Shown here in pieces: positions 1 through 17,724 of a DNA stretch of 64,000 nucleotides. Source of the stretch: Campylobacterales bacterium (lineage in GTDB: Bacteria > Campylobacterota > Campylobacteria > Campylobacterales > Sulfurovaceae); contig JACXUM010000004.1 of assembly GCA_014763895.1 (NCBI GenBank), positions 1-64,000 of the forward strand. Direction: 5' to 3'. The notes beneath the pieces are model-generated. The model was not told the origin of the DNA. It was given only the letters and a program-made list of their open reading frames with translations, and searched no databases. Position numbers and translations under genes: made by a program. Numbering within the stretch: the stretch's first letter is position 1; the number at the start of each line of letters is the position of its first letter.

Positions 1-107
1 TCTCTGAAATGTGGGCAACTTTTATATACTTGTTTTTCATCGGTATTATCGTACTCCTAAAGCACTTTAATATCTCTAAACTAGTCAAGCCCCTAATTTG
101 TTTGTAA
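1..107 (+). CDS. possible C-terminal tail of a membrane protein (partial)
   Basis: An open frame runs from the window edge to a TAA at 105-107. It encodes about 34 residues: a hydrophobic stretch (WATFIYLFFIGIIVLL) followed by a basic tail ending in KLVKPLICL. This looks like a last transmembrane helix with a short cytoplasmic end. The family cannot be named from so little, and the frame could be chance in AT-rich DNA. It is convergent with fusA, and the hairpin at 176-210 lies between them. Confidence 0.3.
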   Translation, partial: SEMWATFIYLFFIGIIVLLKHFNISKLVKPLICL

Positions 108-175
108 ATTGAGATGTATTGTAGCTTGTTTTGGCTTTATAGGATTTTTTAAAAGTTATTAATAGGTAGGAAAGA

Positions 176-210
176 AAATTTCCGTAGCATTAAAAATGCT
201 ACGGAAATTT
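176..210 (-). terminator. strong hairpin terminator after fusA
   Basis: A perfect 15-bp inverted repeat (arms 176-190 and 196-210, core CCGTAGCAT/ATGCTACGG) has a 5-nt loop. It lies 16 nt past the fusA stop. On the minus strand the descending arm ends AAATTTTCTTTCC, a U-rich tail typical of intrinsic termination. It could also serve the plus-strand frame ending at 107. It probably closes the rpo/str transcription unit. Confidence 0.8.
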
Positions 211-225
211 ATAAAAGTTTAAAAA

Positions 226-2316
226 TTAGCTGTTTCTTTTTGCAATGATCTCTTTTGCAACGTTTGCAGGAACTTCTTCATAATGATCGAATTCCATGGC
301 ATATGTTGCACGACCTTGTGTCATCGAACGAAGGTCAGTCGAATAACCGAACATCTCTGAAAGCGGAACAAACGCATCTACGATCTTACTTCCTGCTCTA
401 TCTCCCATTCCGTTAACCTGACCACGTCTTTTTGAGATATCGCCGATAACGTCACCCATAGACTCTTCTGGTGTCTCAACTTCAACTTTCATCAATGGCT
501 CAAGGATAACAGGGTTCGCTTGTCTTGCACCTTCTCTGAATCCCATAGAACCTGCAAGTTTAAATGCCATTTCAGATGAGTCGACATCATGGTAGCTTCC
601 ATCGTAAAGTGTTACCTTAACGTCCACTACAGGATAACCAGCTTGGATACCTCTTCCCATTGCTTCTTCGATACCTTTGTTAACTGGCCCGATAAACTCT
701 TTTGGAATAACCCCACCTTTGATCTCATCAACGAATTGATAACCAGCACCTGGCTCTTGTGGCTCGATTTTGAGGAATACGTGTCCGTACTGACCACGAC
801 CACCAGACTGTTTTGCATATTTATATTCTTTGTTAACAGAGCTTCTGATCGTTTCACGGTAAGCAACCTGCGGAGCACCGACTTCAGCCTCAACTTTAAA
901 CTCACGTTTCATACGATCAACAATGATCTCAAGGTGCAACTCACCCATACCTGAAATAATCGTTTGGCCAGATTCTTCATCCGTATTAACTCTAAATGAT
1001 GGATCTTCTGCTGCAAGTTTACCAAGAGCGATACCCATTTTTTCCTGATCGGCTTTTGTTTTAGGCTCAACCGCAACAGAGATAACCGGTTCAGGGAAAT
1101 CCATTCTTTCAAGTACAACTTTATCTTTCTCTGAACAAAGTGTATCACCAGTCGTTGTAGATTTAAGACCAACAACCGCAGCGATCTCACCGGCATACAC
1201 CGCATCAACCTCTTCACGCTTGATTGCGTGCATTTTCATGATACGACCGATACGCTCTTTTTTATCTTTGGTAGAATTAAGTACATAAGAACCTGAATTT
1301 AAAGTACCTCTATAAACACGGATAAATGTCAACTGACCAACGAATGGATCTGTCATGATCTTAAATGCCAAGGCTGCAAATTCACCGTTGTCAGTTGAAG
1401 GAACGATAACTTCTTCTTCTTCGTTATCCATCATGGTTCCTCTGATGTCCATTGCTTCTACCGGGGAAGGAAGATATGCAACAACCGCATCCAGAAGTGT
1501 TTGAACACCTTTGTTTTTAAATGCAGTACCGGCTGTCATAGGTACGATATGCATACCGATTGTAGCAGCTTTGATACCTGCGATGATCTCTTCTTGAGTC
1601 AGTTCTTCACCCTCAAGGAATTTTTCCATCAACTCTTCGTTGCCTTCTACTTCAGAGATAGATTCAATCATTTTTTCTCTATACTCATCAGCTTTGTCTT
1701 GAAGCTCCGGACGGATGTCTTGTTCATGGTAGGCTGAACCCATTGCAGCGTCTGCATCCCATACGATCTCTTTCATTTTTACAAGGTCAACAACACCTTC
1801 GAAGCCATCTTCGGCACCGATTGGGATTTGGATCGGAACCGGGTTACCTTTCAATCTCTCACGAATTTGTCTTTCAACTTCATAAAAGTCTGCACCTGTT
1901 CTGTCCATTTTGTTGACAAAAACGATAGATGGCACACCATAACGGTTTCTTTGTCTCCATACTGTCTCAGATTGAGGCTGAACACCACCAACCGCACAGA
2001 ATACAGAAACTGCACCGTCAAGTACTCTCATTGAACGCTCAACTTCAATCGTAAAGTCAACGTGGCCCGGAGTGTCGATAATGTTGATCTGTTTTCCATC
2101 CCATGTACAAGTCGTCGCAGCAGATGTGATCGTAATACCACGCTCCTGCTCCTGCTCCATCCAGTCCATTGTAGCGGCACCATCATGTACCTCGCCGATT
2201 TTGTGCTCAACACCCGTATAGAATAAAATACGTTCTGTTGTTGTTGTTTTACCCGCATCAATGTGAGCAGCAATACCGATATTTCTTACATCTTCAAGTT
2301 TGTGAGATCGTGCCAT
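226..2316 (-). CDS. fusA: elongation factor G
   Basis: This 696-residue translational GTPase drives ribosome translocation and, with RRF, recycling in the cytosol. GTPase motifs are all present: P-loop AHIDAGKTT (residues 17-25), DTPGHVDF (81-88) and NKMD (135-138). The length matches the family. ATG start; it follows rpsG by 11 nt, so the two are co-transcribed as the end of the rpsL-rpsG-fusA (str) block. No tuf copy follows, since tuf sits at the head of the whole block at 15.7-16.9 kb. A strong terminator lies directly downstream. Confidence 0.98.
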   Translation of the reverse strand: MARSHKLEDVRNIGIAAHIDAGKTTTTERILFYTGVEHKIGEVHDGAATMDWMEQEQERGITITSAATTCTWDGKQINIIDTPGHVDFTIEVERSMRVLDGAVSVFCAVGGVQPQSETVWRQRNRYGVPSIVFVNKMDRTGADFYEVERQIRERLKGNPVPIQIPIGAEDGFEGVVDLVKMKEIVWDADAAMGSAYHEQDIRPELQDKADEYREKMIESISEVEGNEELMEKFLEGEELTQEEIIAGIKAATIGMHIVPMTAGTAFKNKGVQTLLDAVVAYLPSPVEAMDIRGTMMDNEEEEVIVPSTDNGEFAALAFKIMTDPFVGQLTFIRVYRGTLNSGSYVLNSTKDKKERIGRIMKMHAIKREEVDAVYAGEIAAVVGLKSTTTGDTLCSEKDKVVLERMDFPEPVISVAVEPKTKADQEKMGIALGKLAAEDPSFRVNTDEESGQTIISGMGELHLEIIVDRMKREFKVEAEVGAPQVAYRETIRSSVNKEYKYAKQSGGRGQYGHVFLKIEPQEPGAGYQFVDEIKGGVIPKEFIGPVNKGIEEAMGRGIQAGYPVVDVKVTLYDGSYHDVDSSEMAFKLAGSMGFREGARQANPVILEPLMKVEVETPEESMGDVIGDISKRRGQVNGMGDRAGSKIVDAFVPLSEMFGYSTDLRSMTQGRATYAMEFDHYEEVPANVAKEIIAKRNS

Positions 2317-2327
2317 AATTTAATTCC

Positions 2328-2795
<468 letters not shown>

Positions 2796-2942
2796 TTATT
2801 TTCCTCTTCAATCTTTACTTATTGATTTACTCAAGTCTTGCCCCTTAAAGGTTTTGATGACAACACCTGTGTTAAAAGCCCTGCAATGGACTAACCGCTT
2901 TTCAACGATGTTTTGACATTATCTCAAAAACACCTACAATTC

Positions 2943-3320
2943 TTATTTATTTTTAGGTCTTTTTGTACCGTATTTAGATCTTGCAACCGTTCTACCGTTA
3001 ACACCTGAAGCATCAAGCGCACCACGAACGATGTGATATTTAACACCCGGTAAGTCTTTAACCCTTCCGCCTCTTACAAGTACGATAGAGTGCTCTTGAA
3101 GGTTATGTCCCTCACCACCGATATATGAAATTACTTCAAATCCACTTGTCAATCTTACTTTAGCAACTTTTCTAAGTGCTGAGTTAGGTTTCTTTGGAGT
3201 TGTAGTATAAACTCTTGTACATACGCCTCTTCTTTGAGGACAATTAACGAGCGCTGGTGATTTTGATTTTTTAATCACTTTTTTACGCTCTTTACGAATT
3301 AGCTGATTAATAGTAGGCAA
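2943..3320 (-). CDS. rpsL: 30S ribosomal protein S12, TTG start
   Basis: A 125-residue S12, the decoding-centre protein of the 30S subunit. It carries the conserved [13 protein letters not shown] loop where streptomycin resistance maps in other bacteria, with the lysines intact, and the [13 protein letters not shown] segment. The codon for the first residue is TTG (3318-3320), six nt after AAAGGA; the next residues PTINQL align with the family N-terminus, so TTG is the real start. First gene of the rpsL-rpsG-fusA group, 201 nt after rpoC, with a candidate -10 box near 3429. Confidence 0.96.
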   Translation of the reverse strand: MPTINQLIRKERKKVIKKSKSPALVNCPQRRGVCTRVYTTTPKKPNSALRKVAKVRLTSGFEVISYIGGEGHNLQEHSIVLVRGGRVKDLPGVKYHIVRGALDASGVNGRTVARSKYGTKRPKNK

Positions 3321-3428
3321 ATCGTTTCCTTTCTGTTTAGTTTGAATTGAATCTGGCTTTTACACCATATAAAAACATTTTTCTTGTCAAAATGCTTTAA
3401 TATACTGTATAGAGAAAAATGGAGGCAT

Positions 3429-3434
3429 ATTATA
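3429..3434 (-). promoter_or_regulatory. candidate -10 box upstream of rpsL
   Basis: Minus-strand TATAAT lies about 110 nt before the rpsL start and just downstream of the rpoC hairpin. There is no recognisable -35 at the proper distance, which is common for sigma-70 promoters in this phylum. It may allow rpsL-rpsG-fusA to be transcribed separately from rpoBC. Confidence 0.4.
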
Positions 3435-3470
3435 GTGAAATAAACTTTATTTAAGCTTATATAGTGAATT

Positions 3471-3492
3471 ACTCCCGCCAAGAAGCGGAAGT
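3471..3492 (-). terminator. hairpin after rpoC (weak terminator or processing site)
   Basis: Inverted repeat ACTCCCGC / GCGGAAGT with one G-U wobble in RNA and a 6-nt loop, about 30 nt beyond the rpoC stop. The sequence after it on the minus strand (AATTCACTATA) is not a clean U-tract, so it may be only a partial terminator or an RNA-processing structure between rpoC and rpsL. Confidence 0.45.
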
Positions 3493-3521
3493 ATCAAAAA
3501 AATGTTTAGTAGATAAACAGC

Positions 3522-12204
<8,683 letters not shown>

Positions 12205-12213
12205 CTAACCTTG

Positions 12214-12236
12214 TTTTGGTTTTGGTTTTGATTTTG
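12214..12236 (-). repeat. short CA-rich tandem repeat in the rpoB leader
   Basis: On the plus strand TTTTGG-TTTTGG-TTTTGA-TTTTG; in the mRNA this is CAAAAC/CCAAAA-type sequence about 12 nt before the rpoB start. A CA-rich unstructured leader can favour ribosome loading. Only about 3.8 hexamer units, so it is unlikely to be a slippage switch. Confidence 0.45.
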
Positions 12237-12336
12237 TAGTTTGACTAATGTATGATATACCAAAAAACTATTAACATGAGGGTATGAAAATGTCTCCGAA
12301 TAGTTTATCACTATATCCTACCTGAGGATTTAGGAT

Positions 12337-12359
12337 ACTACGGCCCTAAAGGCCGTAGT
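12337..12359 (-). promoter_or_regulatory. rplL-rpoB intergenic hairpin (attenuator-like)
   Basis: A perfect 9-bp stem ACTACGGCC / GGCCGTAGT with loop CTAAA, 13 nt after the rplL stop. There is no U-tract on the minus strand after it (ATCCTAAATCC follows). In E. coli the same interval holds an attenuator and an RNase III site that set the L7/L12 to RNA polymerase ratio. Position and structure suggest an equivalent role; the mechanism is inferred. Confidence 0.6.
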
Positions 12360-12372
12360 GAACGAACGATGA

Positions 12373-12744
12373 TTATTTAAGTTCGCAAGTAGCGCCGGCT
12401 TCTTCAAGTTGCTTTTTGATATCTTCAGCATCTTGTTTGCTAGCAGCTTCTTTAAGTGTAATAGGAGTATTCTCAACAGCATCTTTAGCCTCTTTAAGAC
12501 CAAGACCAGTTACAGCTCTTACTACTTTAATAACGTTGATTTTCTTCTCACCAGAGCTAGTAAGAACAACATCAAATTCAGTTTTTTCTTCTTCAGCAGC
12601 AGCTGCAACTGGTCCACCAGCTGCAACAACTGTAGCTTGTGCAGAAACACCAAATTTTTCTTCGAATTCTTTTACAAGCTCAGAAAGCTCAAGAACAGAC
12701 ATATTAGAGATAAATTCAAGTACATCTTCTTTTGTGATTGCCAT
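12373..12744 (-). CDS. rplL: 50S ribosomal protein L7/L12
   Basis: A 123-residue stalk protein that recruits translational GTPases. Three parts are clear: an N-terminal dimer domain ([20 protein letters not shown]), an alanine-rich hinge near residues 42-51 ([11 protein letters not shown]), and the C-terminal domain with the conserved [12 protein letters not shown] helix that contacts EF-Tu and EF-G. ATG start; it follows rplJ by 63 nt. The intergenic hairpin before rpoB probably lowers downstream expression so that L12 is made in excess. Confidence 0.97.
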   Translation of the reverse strand: MAITKEDVLEFISNMSVLELSELVKEFEEKFGVSAQATVVAAGGPVAAAAEEEKTEFDVVLTSSGEKKINVIKVVRAVTGLGLKEAKDAVENTPITLKEAASKQDAEDIKKQLEEAGATCELK

Positions 12745-12807
12745 AATATTACCTTTTCATTTTTGTATATTGTGAAATTTCAAAAGAGCCAATCGGCTCT
12801 CACAGCA

Positions 12808-13293
12808 TTAAGCCTCTTCAGCTTTTTTTGTTGCAAGTGCTTGAATACCGATCGCCATGCTTCTTGCAGGACCGTTCCAAACGTTAAGCAACATACCGAT
12901 AAGTTCGTCTCTTGAAGGAAGTTTAGCCATTGCATTAATTGTAGCAAGAGTTGCAACTTCACCAGCGATCAAACCGCTTTTGATTACGAACTTGTCTTTG
13001 AATTCAGTTGATGCTTTATCAGCGATCTTACAAGGTGTGATTTGCTCAGCACCCCAGATTACAAGGTTTGTGTCTTTCAAATCAAGTGCTTCACAACCTG
13101 CATTGTTCAATGCAATCGCAGCAAGTTTGTTTTGAATAACCTTGACTTTCAAGTCTTCATCTTTTGCAAGATTTCTAACTGTTTCAAGATTTTTAACAGT
13201 CAAACCTTTGTAATCACAAACGATGATCGCACCAGCCTCTTTGAATTCTGCTGTCATTTGGGCAACCAACTGTTGTTTTTCAGTTCTTGTCAT
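12808..13293 (-). CDS. rplJ: 50S ribosomal protein L10
   Basis: A 161-residue L10, the base of the ribosomal stalk. The N-terminal rRNA-binding domain (MTRTEKQQLVAQMTAEFKEA, DYKGLTV) is followed by a C-terminal helix that anchors L12 dimers. ATG start at 13291-13293 with GAAAGGAG just before it. It is preceded by a structured leader (13296-13380) expected to bind the L10-L12 complex for autogenous control, and by a terminator-like hairpin after rplA. Confidence 0.97.
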   Translation of the reverse strand: MTRTEKQQLVAQMTAEFKEAGAIIVCDYKGLTVKNLETVRNLAKDEDLKVKVIQNKLAAIALNNAGCEALDLKDTNLVIWGAEQITPCKIADKASTEFKDKFVIKSGLIAGEVATLATINAMAKLPSRDELIGMLLNVWNGPARSMAIGIQALATKKAEEA

Positions 13294-13295
13294 TT

Positions 13296-13380
13296 CTTCT
13301 CCTTTCGACCTCTAACAGGGTGTTGTCTAGAACAACCAGTCTATATTTTCTGATAGACCTATTAAGCTTTCGCCCCTATT
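13296..13380 (-). promoter_or_regulatory. probable ribosomal protein L10 leader
   Basis: The RNA upstream of rplJ can form a hairpin GTCTAT/ATAGAC (13339-13358) and a second one around GTTGT/ACAAC (13322-13336). These are flanked by the pieces AATAGG and CCTGTT, which can pair, with a GAAAG element beside them. Position, size and the multi-hairpin layout fit the L10 leader known upstream of rplJ in many bacteria. Identification is by layout only. Confidence 0.55.
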
Positions 13381-13399
13381 ATCTTTAGCCTAAGATAAA

Positions 13400-13417
13400 C
13401 AATCCTCTCAAGGATTG
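13400..13417 (-). terminator. hairpin immediately after rplA
   Basis: A perfect 7-bp stem CAATCCT / AGGATTG with a 4-nt loop, directly after the rplA stop (13420-13422). On the minus strand it is followed by TTTATCTT, a modest U-rich run. It suggests partial termination or separation of the rplKA and rplJL transcripts. Confidence 0.55.
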
Positions 13418-13419
13418 AA

Positions 13420-14124
13420 TTATTTGATATCCATCACTTCCATTGCATCAAGAGTGATAGACGGGCTCATTGTCAAAGACAATGCTGCATTTTTGATATA
13501 TCTACCTTTTGCAGCTGCCGGTTTTGCTTTGTTGATGCTTTCAATAAATGTTTTGAAATTCTCTTTGATTTTGTTTTCATCAAAACTGATTTTTCCGATA
13601 CCAGCATGGATATTACCCTTCTTGTCAACTCTGAAGTTAACCTGACCGCCTTTAGCATTTTCAACTGCTTTAGCTACATCCATAGTTACTGTACCGGTTT
13701 TTGGGTTTGGCATCAAACCTTTTGGTCCAAGTACTCTTGCTACTTTACCAAGAACACCCATCATGTCAGGTGTAGAAATAACGATGTCAAAATTAATGTT
13801 TCCAGCTTGGATCTGTTCGATAAGATCGTCTGAACCAACGATATCAGCACCTGCTGCAGTTGCTTCATCCGCTTTTGCACCTTTAGCAAATACAGCAACT
13901 CTTACTGTCTTACCCGTACCATGCGGAAGAACCACTGAACCTCTTATCATTTGATCTGCGTGTCTTGGATCAACGTTTAGGTTCAATGCAACTTCTACTG
14001 TCTCATCAAATTTTGCAGATTTTAAATCTTTTAGCGTAGCCATTGCTTCTTCTACGCTGTATACTTTTGCCGTATCTACTTTTTTAAGTAGTGCTTCTTT
14101 TCTTTTACTTACTTTGTTTGCCAT
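13420..14124 (-). CDS. rplA: 50S ribosomal protein L1
   Basis: A 234-residue L1, the mobile stalk protein that moves E-site tRNA; in other bacteria it also represses its own operon. The start was set at ATG 14122-14124 because GGAGAG lies 7 nt upstream and the product [13 protein letters not shown] then has family length. A longer frame upstream would add nine unlikely residues. Signature segments [15 protein letters not shown] and [14 protein letters not shown] are present. It follows rplK by 58 nt. Confidence 0.96.
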   Translation of the reverse strand: MANKVSKRKEALLKKVDTAKVYSVEEAMATLKDLKSAKFDETVEVALNLNVDPRHADQMIRGSVVLPHGTGKTVRVAVFAKGAKADEATAAGADIVGSDDLIEQIQAGNINFDIVISTPDMMGVLGKVARVLGPKGLMPNPKTGTVTMDVAKAVENAKGGQVNFRVDKKGNIHAGIGKISFDENKIKENFKTFIESINKAKPAAAKGRYIKNAALSLTMSPSITLDAMEVMDIK

Positions 14125-14182
14125 TATACTCTCCGCTTTATGCTCCCACATTTTTAAATCTATGTGGTTATGATTTTCAAAA

Positions 14183-14608
14183 TTAGTCTTCGACTACTAC
14201 ACCCATACTTCTGCATGAACCAGCAATGATTCTTGCTGCCATTTCTCTATCATTTGTGTTAAGGTCTGCAATCTTCTGATCAATGATCTCATCAAGTTTA
14301 GCTTTAGAAATTGTTCCCACTTTATTTTTAAGGGGATTGTCAGAACCTGATTTCAGGTTTGCCGCTTTCTTGATAAGATCAGTTGCGGGTGGCTGCTTTG
14401 TGATAAAAGTAAAGCTTTTGTCAGCATATACCGTAACTTCCACCGGGATCTTAAATCCAGCCATCTCTTTTGTTCTTTCGTTAAAAGCCTTACAAAACTC
14501 CATGATGTTAACACCACGCTGACCACAAGCAGGTCCTACCGGCGGTGATGGGTTTGCTGCACCAGCAGGGATCATAAGCTTAAATTTAGAAGCTATTTTT
14601 TTTGCCAT
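14183..14608 (-). CDS. rplK: 50S ribosomal protein L11
   Basis: A 141-residue L11, part of the GTPase-associated centre and needed for RelA activation by stalled ribosomes. The N-terminal proline-rich [20 protein letters not shown] and the C-terminal RNA-binding domain ending [15 protein letters not shown] are typical. ATG start, 32 nt after nusG. Together with rplA it forms the usual L11 pair. Confidence 0.97.
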   Translation of the reverse strand: MAKKIASKFKLMIPAGAANPSPPVGPACGQRGVNIMEFCKAFNERTKEMAGFKIPVEVTVYADKSFTFITKQPPATDLIKKAANLKSGSDNPLKNKVGTISKAKLDEIIDQKIADLNTNDREMAARIIAGSCRSMGVVVED

Positions 14609-14640
14609 CGTTTATTCCTTTTTTTTAGTTTAGCTGTTGG

Positions 14641-15171
14641 TTAAATGATCTTCTCTACTTGCGTATAGAGGATCTCAACCGGTGTATTTCTACCGAAGAT
14701 AGAAACGTTCAATCTCAATTTGCCATGATCAAGATCGTACTCTTCGACCATACCTGTAAAGTTTGCAAACGGACCATCAATGATACGAACCATTTCGCCT
14801 GTTTCAAAATCTACTTTTGGTCTAGGAGCTGCTTTTTTCTCCATCTTTTCCAAGATGAGTCTAATATCTGCTTCGCTTAAAGCAGTCGGAGTTTTTTGTT
14901 CACCGATAAATCTAGATACTTTAGGCAATCGTTGAATCTTATGCCAAAGATCAGTATCCAGGTCTATATGTGCAAAAACATATCCTGAGTATAAAGATCT
15001 TTCCGTAATTTTTTTGACACCGTTTTTTACTTCGATGACCTCTTCTGTCGGAACGACCACTCTTTCAACTTTTTCTTCAATACCAAAGTCTTTTACAAGC
15101 TGCTCTATCGCTCTTTTTACAGATTGCTCACTTCCCGCATATGTTTGAATTGCATACCATTGATAAGCCAT
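14641..15171 (-). CDS. nusG: transcription termination/antitermination factor NusG
   Basis: A 176-residue NusG that binds the clamp of RNA polymerase and links it to Rho or the ribosome. The N-terminal NGN domain (MAYQWYAIQTYAGSE, SGYVF) is followed by a C-terminal KOW domain with the signature VRIIDGPFANFTGMVEEYD. ATG start, 8 nt after secE, a nearly universal pair. Confidence 0.97.
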   Translation of the reverse strand: MAYQWYAIQTYAGSEQSVKRAIEQLVKDFGIEEKVERVVVPTEEVIEVKNGVKKITERSLYSGYVFAHIDLDTDLWHKIQRLPKVSRFIGEQKTPTALSEADIRLILEKMEKKAAPRPKVDFETGEMVRIIDGPFANFTGMVEEYDLDHGKLRLNVSIFGRNTPVEILYTQVEKII

Positions 15172-15179
15172 TTTCTATC

Positions 15180-15359
15180 CTATAAAACTGATGATACGAT
15201 TGCAGACATTGTCAGATCAACCAATGCCAAAAAGATTGATATAACAGTTACTACGAGAACAACTGCTAAAAAAGCTTGTCTTACTTGTACTTTTGTCGGA
15301 AATATTACTTTATGAATTTCTGATTTTGCATGTGCAATAAATTTCGAAATTTTTTCCAT
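15180..15359 (-). CDS. secE: preprotein translocase subunit SecE
   Basis: A 59-residue single-span SecE, the clamp subunit of the SecYEG channel. The start was placed at the ATG of MEKISKFIAHAKSE, with AAGG about 9 nt upstream. The longer frame would begin inside tRNA-Trp and is rejected. A cytoplasmic amphipathic helix with the conserved KVIFPTK hinge comes first, then one transmembrane helix (about 26-50). It lies between tRNA-Trp and nusG. Confidence 0.95.
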   Translation of the reverse strand: MEKISKFIAHAKSEIHKVIFPTKVQVRQAFLAVVLVVTVISIFLALVDLTMSAIVSSVL

Positions 15360-15375
15360 TTGATTTACCTTTTTT

Positions 15376-15451
15376 TGGCAGGCCAAGAGGGACTCGAACC
15401 CCCATCACTCGGTTTTGGAGACCGATGCTCTACCATTGGAGCTATTGACCT
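15376..15451 (-). tRNA. trnW: tRNA-Trp (CCA)
   Basis: A 76-nt cloverleaf with acceptor AGGTCAA/TTGGCCT, anticodon loop CTCCAAA (anticodon CCA), T-loop GTTCGAG and an encoded 3' CCA. It sits between rpmG and secE and is presumably processed from the same transcript. Confidence 0.97.
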
Positions 15452-15468
15452 AATATAAGAGGCAAAGC

Positions 15469-15621
15469 TTACAGCTTCATCTCTTTATGAACAGTATGCT
15501 CTTTACAGAATTTGCAATATTTTTTAAGTGCAAGTTTTTCTGTTGTATTCTTTTTGTTTTTAGTTGTGTGGTAGTTTCTTCTTGTACACTTCTCACAACC
15601 CAAATGAACTGTTTCTCTCAT
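15469..15621 (-). CDS. rpmG: 50S ribosomal protein L33 (zinc-binding form)
   Basis: A 50-residue protein starting [12 protein letters not shown] and ending HTVHKEMKL, the size and pattern of L33. Cysteine pairs C9/C12 and C36/C39 make the four-Cys zinc site of the zinc-dependent form. ATG at 15619-15621 and stop TAA at 15469-15471. It lies 55 nt after tuf and before tRNA-Trp. Confidence 0.96.
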   Translation of the reverse strand: MRETVHLGCEKCTRRNYHTTKNKKNTTEKLALKKYCKFCKEHTVHKEMKL

Positions 15622-15676
15622 TTACTATCTCCCATTAGATGTACAGCGCAAGAAGGGTGACCCTCTTGCCTAATCA

Positions 15677-16885
15677 TTACTTAGTGATCTTAGTAACAAC
15701 ACCTGCACCTACAGTTCTACCACCCTCACGGATAGCGAATCTTGTACCATCTTCAAGAGCGATTGGTGCGATAAGTTTAACATTGATTTTTACGTTATCA
15801 CCTGGCATAACCATCTCAGTACCTTCTTGAAGCTCAATAGAACCAGTTACGTCTGTTGTACGAACATAGAACTGTGGTCTATAGTTGTTGAAGAATGGAG
15901 TATGTCTACCACCTTCCTCTTTAGTAAGTACATATACTTCTGCTTCGAACTCAGTGTGCGGAGTGATTGAACCTGGCTTACAAAGAACCATACCTCTTTG
16001 TACGTCTTCTTTAGCAATACCTCTAATAAGAACACCACAGTTGTCACCAGCTTGACCACAATCCATTTCTTTACGGAACATCTCAACACCAGTTACAGTA
16101 GTTTTTCTAGTATCTTTGATACCAACGATCTCTACTTCGTTACCTACACATACTTGACCTCTGTCGATTTTACCAGTAACAACTGTACCACGACCTTGGA
16201 TAGTAAAGATATCTTCGATTGGCATCAAGAAATCTTTATCAGTATCCCTTTGTGGCTCAGGAATATACTCATCTACTGCAGCCATAAGCTCAAGGATTTT
16301 ATCTGACCATTTACCAAGTGCACCCGCTTTAGCTTCTTCAAGTGCTTGGTATGCTGAACCAGCGATGATTGGAGTATCATCACCCGGGAAATCATACTCA
16401 GAAAGAAGTTCTCTAACTTCAAGCTCTACAAGCTCAAGCATCTCTTCTTTATCTTCATCATCAAGTTGGTCTTCTTTGTTCAAGAATACAACGATGTAAG
16501 GTACACCTACTTGCTTAGAAAGAAGGATGTGCTCTCTAGTTTGAGCCATTGGTCCATCAGTTGCAGCGATAACAAGGATCGCACCATCCATCTGAGCAGC
16601 ACCAGTAATCATGTTTTTAACGTAGTCGGCGTGACCTGGACAGTCAACGTGAGCATAGTGTCTGTTATCTGTTTCGTACTCTACGTGAGAAGTAGCGATC
16701 GTAATCCCTCTTTCTCTTTCTTCTGGAGCGTTATCGATTTGATCGTAATCCATGAATGCCGAGTTGTTTTTAGTTGCAAGAACCGCAGTAATTGCAGCAG
16801 TCAAAGTTGTTTTACCGTGGTCAACGTGACCGATAGTACCAATGTTAACGTGTGGTTTCGTACGCGTGAACTTTTCTTTTGCCAT
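15677..16885 (-). CDS. tuf: elongation factor Tu
   Basis: A 402-residue EF-Tu, which delivers aminoacyl-tRNA to the ribosome as a GTP complex. GTPase motifs: GHVDHGKTT in the P-loop (about 19-27), DCPGHADY, and NKED as the guanine-specificity motif (NKxD kept). The C-terminal domains contain [13 protein letters not shown] and [10 protein letters not shown]. It is the only tuf in this block and heads it after four tRNAs. A TATAAT box at 16922 gives it a likely promoter of its own. Confidence 0.98.
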   Translation of the reverse strand: MAKEKFTRTKPHVNIGTIGHVDHGKTTLTAAITAVLATKNNSAFMDYDQIDNAPEERERGITIATSHVEYETDNRHYAHVDCPGHADYVKNMITGAAQMDGAILVIAATDGPMAQTREHILLSKQVGVPYIVVFLNKEDQLDDEDKEEMLELVELEVRELLSEYDFPGDDTPIIAGSAYQALEEAKAGALGKWSDKILELMAAVDEYIPEPQRDTDKDFLMPIEDIFTIQGRGTVVTGKIDRGQVCVGNEVEIVGIKDTRKTTVTGVEMFRKEMDCGQAGDNCGVLIRGIAKEDVQRGMVLCKPGSITPHTEFEAEVYVLTKEEGGRHTPFFNNYRPQFYVRTTDVTGSIELQEGTEMVMPGDNVKINVKLIAPIALEDGTRFAIREGGRTVGAGVVTKITK

Positions 16886-16921
16886 GCTTTTCTCCTAGCG
16901 TGTAAATGTTTTAAAGCTGGT

Positions 16922-16927
16922 ATTATA
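16922..16927 (-). promoter_or_regulatory. candidate -10 box for tuf
   Basis: Minus-strand TATAAT lies 37 nt before the tuf ATG, set in a short palindrome CTGGTATAATACCAG. There is no good -35 hexamer 17 nt upstream. It would let tuf be transcribed apart from the tRNA operon. Confidence 0.55.
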
Positions 16928-16957
16928 CCAGAATTTTCTTATACCCCATAATACCCA

Positions 16958-16999
16958 TATGGACAAAACTATTACACCTTTGTAATACTTTTGTCCATA
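16958..16999. repeat. long hairpin between tRNA-Thr(GGT) and tuf
   Basis: Outer arms TATGGACAAAA (16958-16968) and TTTTGTCCATA (16989-16999) are a perfect 11-bp inverted repeat. An inner ATTACA/TGTAAT stem (6 bp) follows across a 2x2 mismatch, with loop CCTT. It begins 14 nt from the mature 3' end of the tRNA. It may be a terminator-like or RNase-processing structure that separates tRNA from tuf mRNA, or an operator over the tuf promoter. Confidence 0.65.
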
Positions 17000-17012
17000 C
17001 CATTCTGGAGAG

Positions 17013-17087
<75 letters not shown>

Positions 17088-17220
17088 ACAATTTCTGATC
17101 ATAATCTACAACGTTTACTATTTATCAGATGTAAAATTTACATTAGTATTTTTATATGGAAAGCTATTTGATGTGAAGTTTTTGTCAGTTAAGTACATAA
17201 TTCACACAGCTCCCAGTTTA

Positions 17221-17297
17221 TGGAGCGGGAGACGGGACTCGAACCCGCGACCCTCAGCTTGGAAGGCTGACGCTCTAGCCAACTGAGCTACTCCCGC
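17221..17297 (-). tRNA. trnG: tRNA-Gly (TCC)
   Basis: A 77-nt cloverleaf, acceptor GCGGGAG/CTCCCGC, anticodon loop CTTCCAA (anticodon TCC), encoded CCA. The 133-nt gap between it and tRNA-Thr(GGT) holds no gene; its only visible element is a 15-nt palindrome at 17129-17143. Confidence 0.96.
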
Positions 17298-17320
17298 GTC
17301 ATTTTTTATGTAACTTAACA

Positions 17321-17405
<85 letters not shown>

Positions 17406-17454
17406 ACATTGTTGTTTGTCTTTATACTGGTCAAACACTGATAATTATATTATA

Positions 17455-17531
17455 TGGAGCTGGTAAAGGGACTCGAACCCCCGACCTGCTGATTACAAAT
17501 CAGCTGCTCTAGCCAACTGAGCTACACCAGC
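17455..17531 (-). tRNA. trnT: tRNA-Thr (TGT)
   Basis: A 77-nt cloverleaf, acceptor GCTGGTG/TACCAGC, anticodon TGT in loop TTTGTAA, encoded CCA. It is first in the cluster, 38 nt downstream of the promoter -10 box. Confidence 0.96.
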
Positions 17532-17569
17532 ACCTTCATTTAAAGCCATCCGACTGAAAATGGAGTGCA

Positions 17570-17598
17570 ATTATAGGAAAAAAATATTCTATTGTCAA
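17570..17598 (-). promoter_or_regulatory. consensus sigma-70 promoter of the tRNA-tuf operon
   Basis: On the minus strand TTGACA (17593-17598), a 17-nt spacer and TATAAT (17570-17575): both hexamers match the consensus exactly at ideal spacing. Transcription would start near 17563, about 30 nt before tRNA-Thr(TGT). It probably drives the four tRNAs and contributes to tuf and the genes beyond. Confidence 0.85.
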
Positions 17599-17724
17599 GA
17601 GTTTTTTAAAATTTTTTAGATTTTATCTCAAATTATGAATTTTATATCATATTTGCCGATTGCTCCACACGTTTTGCACAATACTTTATTATATTTTATG
17701 AAAGATAGCAGAAGGGGGTATTTT

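Noticed and set aside
12409-12915. 168-codon plus-strand frame over rplL and rplJ
   Set aside because: Phe/Ser/Cys-rich product antisense to two ribosomal protein genes; no start signal.
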